Translations under genes and position numbers: made by a program
Part shown: piece by piece, positions 9,801 through 14,545 of the stretch
Numbering within the stretch: position 1 is the stretch's first letter
Layout of the letters: every line of letters starts with the position of its first letter
NCBI GenBank assembly: GCA_018065145.1
Contig: JAGHTW010000220.1
Coordinates: forward strand, 1 to 35,201
Direction: 5' to 3'
From: Candidatus Prevotella equi
GTDB lineage: Bacteria > Bacteroidota > Bacteroidia > Bacteroidales > Bacteroidaceae
Length of the DNA: 35,201 nucleotides
Notes under the pieces: model-generated
Told to the model about the DNA's origin: nothing
Seen by the model: only the letters and a program-made list of their open reading frames with translations
Databases searched by the model: none

Positions 9801-11234
9801 GAAGTCGTGAATCTCATGGAATGCCTTCACCTCAAAAGGTGCTGCGTATGCTGCGCATGGCTTTGCCACTACGGGACTCGCGGCTGGTGTCTCAGAAGAG
9901 TAGGCGCCCTGCATGAGGAGGACGAAACGCTGCGTCACGTCCTTTGACTCTATGTTGAGACTGAAGTTACGTACTCCTTCAGCAGCCATCTCTTCTATCG
10001 GCATGAACGTCTTCTCCTGCGGATTCCATACTACAGACCTGTAGATGGCATTGTTGCTCACCACCTGCACGAGCTGTGAACCCTGTGGCTGCAAGAACTT
10101 TCCATCGACTCCCTCTATGTGCATGTTCAGCACTGGCTGTACCACGGTGATGTTGTTTATTCCATCTGGCGCCTTGACACCATTGACAAGCTTAATGACG
10201 TCAATGTCCGCCGATTGCGTCGTTGCGTCATTCATGGTGCCTGTTGCCTTCATCTCAAACTGTTCATACTCCACTGAACCCTTGCAGAAGAGTGTGACCC
10301 ATACCCTATCAACCTTGTTGGATGATGTAACCACCAAGTCTGATAATTTATCTATTTTCCTAAGTGTGTTTGGATCATAAAATTCAAATCCAGACTGCAG
10401 TGTTCCACTTACCGTCCAGTTGTCTGTAAAGTCCTTTGGCTTCTTTACACCCTGAAGCGTAACGACGTCATTCGAAACATTACCGACCTTTGCTTTTATA
10501 TTGATTGACGTAGATGATCCATTGGTTCCGAGGATGTAAGTGTCCTTCTTGCCTTTGTCTTCTATTATGGCTGCAAGCGGAATGTCTATCTTGTACAGTC
10601 CTCCACCGAGGTTGCTTATCTGGAACATTTCGTCCATGACAGGCAACTTGGAGAATTTAGGTATCTCCTTCGAGATATTGAGGAATATGTAATCACCGCC
10701 AGCTCCCCAGTTGAAGTCGCAGGCTCCGCCGCCAGTGAGTCTGACGTTGCCGGCGGCATCGCGGTTTGAGGTGACGTACATACTGTTCTTCACCACACCG
10801 TTCTCATATTGGTCCCTGGTGTACCACAAGAAGATGTTCTTACCACCAGCACGTCGGGTAAGGTCACCGTTGTCGTTATTGCCGGCAACAGGCACTGGGT
10901 AATAGGTCTTGTTGTTGTATGTCGTTTTCTTTTCAGGGTTGTTGCCATCCCAACCGCCAGGACCGTCTTGGAATATCACCATATCGGTGATGGCTTCCTT
11001 AGGGTCGTCGGTGGTTTTGTAACCCAAATAGATAAAGTTACCACCTGCATTACGATTAAGGTCATTGCCAAGCACCTCGAAACCTTTGTTCTTAAGGTCA
11101 TTTATCGCATCATTACTACCGCTGCGAGTACCGATGGCTACCTCCTTGATATACTTTCCTGCCCATGAATGAAGAGGCATGGCAAGAGTGAGTAACAACA
11201 ATATAACTCTAACTAAATTCTTCATCTTTCCCAT
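855..11234 (-). CDS. Giant exported multidomain protein (3459 aa): MABP-like beta-prism, FN3, LamG and Ig-like modules
   Basis: A signal peptide (residues 1-25, hydrophobic ILLLLTLAMPLHSWA) indicates export; M4 is an equally good start. Residues about 27-190 hold three repeats with the core AGG-x-x-I-[FY]-L (NDLNRNAGGNFIYLGY at 57-72, GDLTRRAGGKNIFLWY at 123-138, ACDFNWGAGGDYIFLNI at 171-187), as in three-fold MABP-type beta-prisms. Then come an FN3-like module (about 900-985), two carboxypeptidase-regulatory-like modules (about 990-1170), a Gly/Ser/Ala stretch (about 1588-1622), two LamG/ConA-like modules (about 2370-2560 and 2600-2760, with WEGMVKF, GYWFKVDK and two W/LPM/F-type strand endings) and an Ig/BACON-like module (about 2880-2990). 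The tail ends HGIFIINNTKIAK, resembling a secretion-system C-terminal tail. It follows the lipoprotein gene with a 1-base gap, so the two are probably one operon. No enzyme motif is recognised; a surface adhesin or binding role is inference. Confidence 0.85.
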   Translation of the reverse strand: MGKMKNLVRVILLLLTLAMPLHSWAGKYIKEVAIGTRSGSNDAINDLKNKGFEVLGNDLNRNAGGNFIYLGYKTTDDPKEAITDMVIFQDGPGGWDGNNPEKKTTYNNKTYYPVPVAGNNDNGDLTRRAGGKNIFLWYTRDQYENGVVKNSMYVTSNRDAAGNVRLTGGGACDFNWGAGGDYIFLNISKEIPKFSKLPVMDEMFQISNLGGGLYKIDIPLAAIIEDKGKKDTYILGTNGSSTSINIKAKVGNVSNDVVTLQGVKKPKDFTDNWTVSGTLQSGFEFYDPNTLRKIDKLSDLVVTSSNKVDRVWVTLFCKGSVEYEQFEMKATGTMNDATTQSADIDVIKLVNGVKAPDGINNITVVQPVLNMHIEGVDGKFLQPQGSQLVQVVSNNAIYRSVVWNPQEKTFMPIEEMAAEGVRNFSLNIESKDVTQRFVLLMQGAYSSETPAASPVVAKPCAAYAAPFEVKAFHEIHDFSVTMTKEIDKNGAFKQKNTLTWTLHNYRESDVVDSDQILVQRAHKPNFADAQTIANMSLYEGEQDKADETKMNFTYVDEDEEGWRDSHNDSTVHKVFYRVMRALPYSLWKDNCDKKYMTKDSITLRNFLAGVNNITFNKTENFNADKTVKIRVELGHRDTALDFQTLSPHGETPVKLWNTVSMSYLGKIEGNNFKNMVANWDDAQPFILRKDLGVAHFRLSDDKDHYLKLDRNSSNVIKGKVNDSGCKFFFIVTGSNKRIIEIYDDISVSGKGNMLALTSDKLHVENKRHAVQGEQCYWELHYDMEQTVKVAQDELMWDPNASIKIERFSPEEEHYQGKDYAMKTIIINGADVKWDAKKKQWYAEIEDVQGAPYTHFYYKAIVDASKSYYREGVNEGYVTSKEEADACYSETLAPFSKFEATQGTIKGKIAVEWAVEDGLVDAFELTRKKYNSNDKPQALTLKSHKSTSYVDENAESGVVYEYTVTAKCSVRGNTYTTSKTTYGWNPYFATISGTVQMPNGARVPGPVTISVKPKDNKGVKVNEVRIGGKVIMPGYDKVYEDKINTDNGTFSFDNIPYISGGIDYEVTVSAYNSDVEYAGQKGNTFGVRLNDANYKPEMNFVITDTKRFSGRVLYENSTIPVSECMFLMNGYPVLDASGDTLRTDNKGNFSFFMPHVDMTLQACKPGHTLDNEGYIEGINIDKTKTGEHTFLPSHDYDGLTLYDKTKVRLVGRMIGGNVQGNLPVGLGVTKNNLGDNMKMILELEGDNAASILYLKDQPEVTSLKHTYTQKVTSDKQGETEVNKTAVTVEKKRIVVVPDVKTGEFCLDLAPTKYKITELSATGYTTLFNDGEGFEVLNLSNDTTVQQSIYINKENGEKLTTAYNSRYQKVHHNPVKVTYTQSKYGMEQKILGAEKISEYNLKGERVTATVAKYDKASDKVTYMFGYPVFEEGQEYQLNISAHEDYYYNGNTNTIPDIVHLDSGMVKVRNGLESSVSEQEYQLDSQGMAVIDIKAGNTTFNLEEEDALRSITIQVLNNGYYYEAKPLQAYVTGSREKGRDVITLDSDVSVLDVVRDPYGSGSYAYREAGTKYHWEREFNVNFSSSLDITTEMGVSASTNVGVWAGFGGGAYAGTSAGSSSTVSVSIPIPLYDYGYKRMAAYDMTLTNRVTTSNDPFQAGAMADVYIGAVNTVDVARRDVFCVIDNETYKMVKPAIDAKAIRIVSEGKDADDKPFYLAIAEKMNPTLGQPRQFVYTQRYIVSTLIPNLVQQYKSMILTGTKAEVQAIADATRTVQYRLKDGKTIMDEACYEKISPAGVQHPNISPINPDNCLNMINQWIEVIATNESKKVAAIQSYNKCNRYSLSSNQTFEHTEAAEWYDKVLSIHKLANFNLDAKELSGTLGIGVKIPVSKNTGSTDKTTQSDNGVIGVALETPGVKFRFNLTPNISAGVSNNFSKLTTYSGGSGYVLATNDDGYLDIDVYSVAATTVENGFNDKQWDFVNALNDKSTVEMHDFIYVLRGGAARQPWLEPDSTLYYEMHTPLSTRTLRIDNPRIYIDQPMVSNLPATEKAFFSVRMINETELPTGADVSMYNPSEFVLTLDDKSTADGAIITMDGMPIKAGVPFILAPGESITKTIQVERSGKAYNYDGIKLIFRDAVNSLSDCAAFSVHYMPTSTPVKLVRPVDKWVMNTLSPVDEHGKYYIPVEVTGFNVNHDNFDHIELQYKKNTDGDSKWVNMCSYYFNKELYDKASGEKALINGNITHRFYGEADPVEMSYDLRAVSFCRFGSGFVTSTSNVMTGTKDTRNPVVFGVPKPGNGVLTFQDVISIPFNEPIAYNYLDETANFSVQGFVNGGAASYESSLRFPPMTLPEENEVEETVPTTLVKRNLNGTDFTWEGMVKFDEGNDFGIFVSISDQEETRNINDGYFIFRYAGGKLRAEMNGIAFVSRSLQESEYVRLYNSLMQKMTHVAVTFKQTNDEIKGAEQLHFYVDGVEIPVDSVLKYMFANPSSTNKKVTCDANGRIRVGQLFTGNMADVRMWDKALSISELNGYSGKVLTGAEPSLMAYWPMNELQGKVLYDKANGADMHFTRQTWQLATGLHSLKIEGQAFNMQDTEKFLRYDNNDFTLGYWFKVDKDKTVADSVAIFQSGSNLDKEKMTMYIDADNFVIKSGQNAFNIMPRSNVMDGQWHNTMIVANKSLNSVAFYCDGKLMETVSGTEFGGMQQAIQLGSPDFYGNIDNLTFWHLAFPSNSLDKVFQFSPKGDEMGLVYYLPFEKDTLNSQGSHEIVFSTYNEVITKTAEGTVGKKNHAFESKVLNDKELLKRMDDAISYAPVKPTDGVVNLPFTWTASNNELQINIMETDAKINHQYISVTVRDVEDLAGNPLINPQMMMVFVDRNVLQWEKEGISKNIKYGEPETVGVSFSNKSGRNVNYRIEENCSWLTPSKFNGSLSALGSDYIEFEINDGLAPGEYTATVYLVDEDNLTSPFTFNVVVTGEEPDWNVVKSKDYSYSMNIIGQVKLMNQGEAEYLDMDERDIVGVFYNGVCIGKSNITVDKKKNSSTVNLTVYGNQNMLPKNSVLKYLTFQIWRASTNEVSVLKPNTTNNSIAFQNNGMVGCPPDNPVIFTLSNEHKQIIALEEGWNWISLNLIPKNTIGVNGLFESNNAFTEGDWISVNNASSQLVRNESGALLWSSSVDAVKNLDKHVYKIYAQNPTRITVFGYTYNDDNRFVKILPATTANATYKWNELAYLLTVDKPIHIAMSDFYKDKAPVGTIIKSLTQFAVMSDDGWVGSLQYMHPGQGYFVKYLGTKEMTIYYTNNDHQEGKAKQTELSYEEETNDLTLSMGSQHASSMPVIAQMNEEEDLQQGDVIVAYTKGEVAATAEPTVMEDGRKLFFLSLNADNGDVVRFAHIRDGEVLAKSSNGVTFNGEEVTGTLNVPYTINFSQMYSDDDDAFDISGNSYGKAENIKNRHGIFIINNTKIAK

Positions 11235-11235
11235 C

Positions 11236-11709
11236 TTACCTTAACACCACTTTATAACCACTATTATTGAGATCGCCGAGGCGCTCGCCTGCTATGAAAG
11301 CAAACGGCTGGGCTATATATATCCTGCTGTTGTTCTTGGAATAATAACGCAGTTCTACGTCCTTTCCGTCATCGTCTGCATCATCCTTTCCCAGTATCGT
11401 CAGCGTGAAAGCTATCTTACCGTTAGGCTCCACCACAGGTTTCGCCACGGCACGACACTCACCACCCACGAATGCACCAATGAGGTCCTCCTCTTTCACA
11501 GGCACAGGCAGTTCACTCTGTGTCACCACTACTATCTGTGCCACAGAAGGATTCAACAACTCTACGTTCGTAGCCACCCACGCAGGCTGCTGCGTCACAG
11601 TGCCGATAGAATCCGTAAGGTTATTATACGGCTTTGGAGTAGGTTTATCCCCCTCGCTACATGCCATTACCACCATGGCGACAATAAAAAATAATAGTAA
11701 TTTCTTCAT
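11236..11709 (-). CDS. Small lipoprotein sharing a module with the giant protein
   Basis: 157 residues. The N-terminus MKKLLLFFIVAMVVMACSEGD has a lipobox (VMAC, Cys17), so the mature protein should be lipid-anchored, probably in the outer membrane. Residues about 45-157 form a beta-rich module with the motif EEDLIGAFVGGECRAVAKP and, later, IAFTLTILGKDD. The same pattern occurs in the giant protein encoded next to it (DERDIVGVFYNGVCIGKSN, then STVNLTVYGN), which suggests a common fold. Stop codon and next start are separated by one base, so translation is probably coupled. The two may work together at the cell surface; that is inference from adjacency and the shared module. No established function is recognised. 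Confidence 0.85.
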   Translation of the reverse strand: MKKLLLFFIVAMVVMACSEGDKPTPKPYNNLTDSIGTVTQQPAWVATNVELLNPSVAQIVVVTQSELPVPVKEEDLIGAFVGGECRAVAKPVVEPNGKIAFTLTILGKDDADDDGKDVELRYYSKNNSRIYIAQPFAFIAGERLGDLNNSGYKVVLR

Positions 11710-11761
11710 ATTGAGAATAAATGATGGATATGTGTTTCTCTCTCTCTTACTTTTTCATCGT

Positions 11762-12232
11762 TTACACCATGCCGTATGGGAGCATGGCGAGCATGTCGGC
11801 GAATTTGTCGATGCCGTCCTCCAGCTTGCTGCCTATCATCATCTTTATCATAGGATTGAGGTCGGCTTTGAGGGTGAGTCTCATCTTTGTGCCCTCTGCT
11901 GTTGGGAGCACCTGAATCCAGAGATTTGCCTCTACTGGTGACTGTTCCGTCTGGAACTTAATGGTTTTGTTTTCTTCGCGTTCAATGATGGCGAGGGCTA
12001 TCTCTCCTATCATCGGTGCTGGTATAGCGACGCGGTCGTTTGTCAACTGCACATCCTTCAGCTTCTCGAGTTGTGCAGGGTCCTGTCCTGCCTTCTCCAT
12101 CTGCTCTTTCACCATAGGGTTGTTGGCAGCGTTCTCCAGCAACGGACGGAAATTCTCCAGATTGGAGAGGGTAGAATAAACCCTCTCCACTGGAGCATTA
12201 ATGTATTTTATCTGACTTTCGTATTTTGCCAT
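11762..12232 (-). CDS. SRPBCC/START-like domain protein
   Basis: 156 residues from MAKYESQIKYINAPVERVYS. The opening beta-strand followed by ...APVERVYSTLSNLENF is typical of the SRPBCC (Bet v 1/START/polyketide-cyclase-like) fold, a helix-grip barrel that binds a hydrophobic ligand. The last third (TKMRLTLKADLNPMIKMMIG, then KLEDGIDKFADMLAML) is the long C-terminal helix of that fold. There is no signal peptide, so it is cytoplasmic. An upstream in-frame ATG at 12295 would add 21 residues encoded by the AATTGAAAATT repeat; I reject it because that stretch is low-complexity repeat. It lies 52 bases upstream of the lipoprotein gene on the same strand. The ligand is unknown. Confidence 0.8.
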   Translation of the reverse strand: MAKYESQIKYINAPVERVYSTLSNLENFRPLLENAANNPMVKEQMEKAGQDPAQLEKLKDVQLTNDRVAIPAPMIGEIALAIIEREENKTIKFQTEQSPVEANLWIQVLPTAEGTKMRLTLKADLNPMIKMMIGSKLEDGIDKFADMLAMLPYGMV

Positions 12233-12239
12233 CTTTCCG

Positions 12240-12311
12240 AATTGAAAATTAAATATTGAGAATTGGAAAAGGAAATCATAATTTTCAATTTTCAATTCTC
12301 AATTTTCAATT
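12240..12311. repeat. AATTGAAAATT-type repeat forming a long imperfect hairpin
   Basis: The left arm 12240-12265 and the right arm 12293-12311 are inverted copies (AATTGAAAATTGAGAATTG, with four extra bases AAAT in the left arm). It fills nearly all of the gap between the trpB2 stop and the SRPBCC start. It may act as an mRNA-end structure for trpB2; it lacks a clean T-run, so a terminator function is unproven. Confidence 0.7.
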
Positions 12312-12317
12312 AGTTAA

Positions 12318-13697
12318 TTACTCCTGACCTGGAACCTTTGGAAGCTGGTCGAGGGCTGCCTGTATCTCTTCGTCGGTTGGGATGTAGTCACCCATCTCGC
12401 CGTCGTTGTACTTCTGGTAAGCCACGAGGTCGAAGTAACCAGTACCTGAGAGGTTGAAGACGATAACCTTCTCCTCACCTGTCTCCTTACACTTCAGTGC
12501 CTCGTCGATAGCAGCACGGATAGCGTGTGATGACTCTGGTGCTGGGAGGATACCCTCAGCGCGAGCGAAGATCTCTGCAGCCTCGAATACCTGTGTCTGC
12601 TCGTAAGCACGTGCCTCGAAGACACCGTCATCATAGAGCTGTGAGAGGATTGGGCTCATGCCGTGGAAGCGGAGACCGCCAGCGTGGTTAGCCGATGGTA
12701 TGAACTGGCTACCGATGGTGTACATCTTAGCGAGAGGACAGATCTGACCTGTATCGCAGAAGTCGTAAGCAAAGACGCCGCGTGTGAAGCTTGGGCATGA
12801 TGCTGGCTCAGCACCGATAATCTTGTAGTCAGCCTCGCCACGGAGCATCTCACCGATGAATGGTGATGCGAAGCCACCGAGGTTAGAACCACCGCCTGTG
12901 CAACCGATGAGGATGTCTGGCTTGATGCCGAGCTTCTTCAGCGCTGCCTGTGCCTCAAGACCGATGATGGTCTGGTGGAGCAGTACCTGGTTGAGCACAG
13001 AACCGAGAACGTAACGGTAGCCCTCGCTTGTTACAGCCACCTCAACAGCCTCTGAGATAGCGCAACCGAGAGAACCTGTTGTGCCAGGGTGCTCAGCATT
13101 GATCTTCTTACCTACCTCTGTTGTCATTGATGGTGAAGGAACGATGTTACCGCCGTATGTGCGGATAACCTCGCGACGGAATGGCTTCTGCTCGTAAGAA
13201 CACTTTACCATATACACTTTACAGTCGAGTCCGAAGAACTGTGTAGCCATAGAGAGGGCTGTACCCCACTGTCCGGCACCTGTCTCTGTTGTAACGCCCT
13301 TCAGTCCCTGTGCCTTAGCGTAGTAAGCCTGTGCAACGGCAGAGTTGAGCTTGTGAGAGCCAGAGGTGTTGTTACCCTCGAACTTATAGAATATCTTGGC
13401 AGGAGTACCGAGAGCCTTCTCGAGGAACTCTGCGTGAACGAGTGGTGATGGACGGAACATACGGTAGAAGTTCTGTACCTCTTCTGGTATATCGAACCAG
13501 CGTGTGTCGTTATCGAGCTCCTGCTTGTTCAGCTCTTCGCAGAAGATAGGGTTCATGTCCTCTACTGTGAGAGGCTCGCCAGTGCCTGGGTTGATCAGTG
13601 GAGCTGGCTTTGTCTTCATGTCAGCACGAACGTTGTACCACTTGGTAGGGATCTCGTCTTCTGAGAGATAGGTCTTGTAAGGAATCTTATTTTCCAT
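12318..13697 (-). CDS. trpB2: Tryptophan synthase beta chain, TrpB2 type
   Basis: 459 residues, a PLP-dependent enzyme of fold type II that condenses indole with serine (or, in some TrpB2 proteins, O-phosphoserine) to give tryptophan. Visible are the PLP lysine in GSHKLNSA (Lys116), the catalytic glutamate in ETGAGQWG (Glu138) and the PLP phosphate loop GCTGGGSNLGG. The long N-terminal extension (LSEDEIPTKWYNVRADM, and later RPSPLVHAEFLEKALG) is diagnostic of TrpB2 as opposed to the shorter TrpB1 that pairs with TrpA. No trpA or other trp gene is adjacent, fitting a stand-alone TrpB2 that may salvage free indole. The GC-richer, strongly biased codon use suggests good expression. No promoter is recognised between it and pyrE. 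Confidence 0.95.
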   Translation of the reverse strand: MENKIPYKTYLSEDEIPTKWYNVRADMKTKPAPLINPGTGEPLTVEDMNPIFCEELNKQELDNDTRWFDIPEEVQNFYRMFRPSPLVHAEFLEKALGTPAKIFYKFEGNNTSGSHKLNSAVAQAYYAKAQGLKGVTTETGAGQWGTALSMATQFFGLDCKVYMVKCSYEQKPFRREVIRTYGGNIVPSPSMTTEVGKKINAEHPGTTGSLGCAISEAVEVAVTSEGYRYVLGSVLNQVLLHQTIIGLEAQAALKKLGIKPDILIGCTGGGSNLGGFASPFIGEMLRGEADYKIIGAEPASCPSFTRGVFAYDFCDTGQICPLAKMYTIGSQFIPSANHAGGLRFHGMSPILSQLYDDGVFEARAYEQTQVFEAAEIFARAEGILPAPESSHAIRAAIDEALKCKETGEEKVIVFNLSGTGYFDLVAYQKYNDGEMGDYIPTDEEIQAALDQLPKVPGQE

Positions 13698-13744
13698 TGG
13701 TTTTTTTAGTTGTTTGGTTGTTATTTATTGTTGTTGGTTGGTGC

Positions 13745-13811
13745 TTTGAACCAGCGATGAATCGCTGGGAACAGTGACTTTTGAACCAGCGATGAATCGC
13801 TGGGAACAGTG
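13745..13811. repeat. Two direct copies of a 32-base hairpin repeat
   Basis: Copies at 13745-13776 and 13780-13811 are identical: TTTGAA, then the palindrome CCAGCGATGAATCGCTGG (8-bp stem, GA centre), then GAACAGTG. A diverged relative sits at 16033-16059. They behave like REP-type intergenic repeats, here between pyrE and trpB2. Confidence 0.85.
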
Positions 13812-13813
13812 GC

Positions 13814-13841
13814 AACTATGCACTATGAACTATGCACTATG
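13814..13841. repeat. 14-base tandem repeat overlapping the pyrE stop
   Basis: Two exact copies of AACTATGCACTATG (13814-13827 and 13828-13841). The pyrE stop codon (plus-strand CTA at 13837-13839) lies inside the second copy, so the end of PyrE has been set by the repeat. Confidence 0.8.
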
Positions 13842-14472
13842 AATTCTTCCAAGTGCTTGGGCTCTTGCGCCACTCGGCGAGGACGGCGAGGTCTTCCTCC
13901 TTGATGTAGCCTGTCTTGGCTGCGATGGCGGTGGTGTGCTCGTAGTCTGAGAGGGTAACGAGACGGAGGTTAGCCTCCTTGAATGCCTCTTCTGCTACAG
14001 GGAAGCCGTAGGTATAGCTTGCTACCATTCCCACAACGTCGAAGCCTGCCTTGCGAAGTGCGTCAACAGCCTTGAGTGATGAACCGCCGGTAGAGATGAG
14101 GTCTTCTATCACTACTACCTTCGCACCCTCTGGGATGGTGCCTTCTATCTGATTGCCCATGCCGTGATCCTTTGGCTTTGGACGCACGTAACAATATGGC
14201 AACAGCAGTTCGTCGGCAACGAGTGCGCCCTGTGCTATGGCGCCTGTGGCAACGCCAGCAACGGCAGTAGCCTCAGGGAACTCGGTGTGTACGAGGTGTA
14301 CCAACTCCTGCTTCACGAAAGAGCGCAGCTCTGGGTAAGCGAGAGTCTTACGGTTGTCGGTGTAGATTGGTGACTTCCAGCCAGAAGCCCATGTGAATGG
14401 GTCGTTAGGCTGCAACTTGATTGCCTTTACGGCAAGGAGCTTTTCTGCGAAAGCGTCTGCTACTAGTTTCAT
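13837..14472 (-). CDS. pyrE: Orotate phosphoribosyltransferase
   Basis: Converts orotate and PRPP to orotidine 5'-phosphate in pyrimidine synthesis. 211 residues from MKLVADAFAEKLLAVKAIKL, the usual length. Visible are the substrate-binding region TWASGWKSPIYTDNRKTL, the mobile loop region YVRPKPKDHG and the PRPP signature VVVIEDLISTGGSS. An ATG 15 bases further upstream (MEGAL-) would be encoded by the C-rich hairpin repeat there, so I prefer the inner ATG. The C-terminus (PSTWKNS) runs into a 14-base tandem repeat. It follows ispG on the same strand with a 73-base gap that holds only repeat sequence. Confidence 0.95.
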   Translation of the reverse strand: MKLVADAFAEKLLAVKAIKLQPNDPFTWASGWKSPIYTDNRKTLAYPELRSFVKQELVHLVHTEFPEATAVAGVATGAIAQGALVADELLLPYCYVRPKPKDHGMGNQIEGTIPEGAKVVVIEDLISTGGSSLKAVDALRKAGFDVVGMVASYTYGFPVAEEAFKEANLRLVTLSDYEHTTAIAAKTGYIKEEDLAVLAEWRKSPSTWKNS

Positions 14473-14474
14473 AA

Positions 14475-14525
14475 GAGCCCCCTCCATCCTCCCCCAAGGG
14501 GAGGCTTTATACCTTTGAGGGGTTA
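14475..14525. repeat. C-rich palindromic intergenic repeat
   Basis: Contains the hairpin CCTCCCCCAAGGGGAGG at 14488-14504 (7-bp stem, 3-base loop) flanked by GAGCCCCCTCCAT and GCTTTATACCT. It resembles a repeat type common between genes in Bacteroidales genomes (from memory). It lies just upstream of the pyrE start and downstream of the ispG stop. Confidence 0.7.
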
Positions 14526-14545
14526 AAAGGTTTTTTATGTTATAC

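Noticed and set aside
855..11234. Rhs/Tc-type toxin identity for the giant protein
   Set aside because: No YD repeats, no Rhs core and no C-terminal toxin domain; LamG and Ig-like modules dominate.
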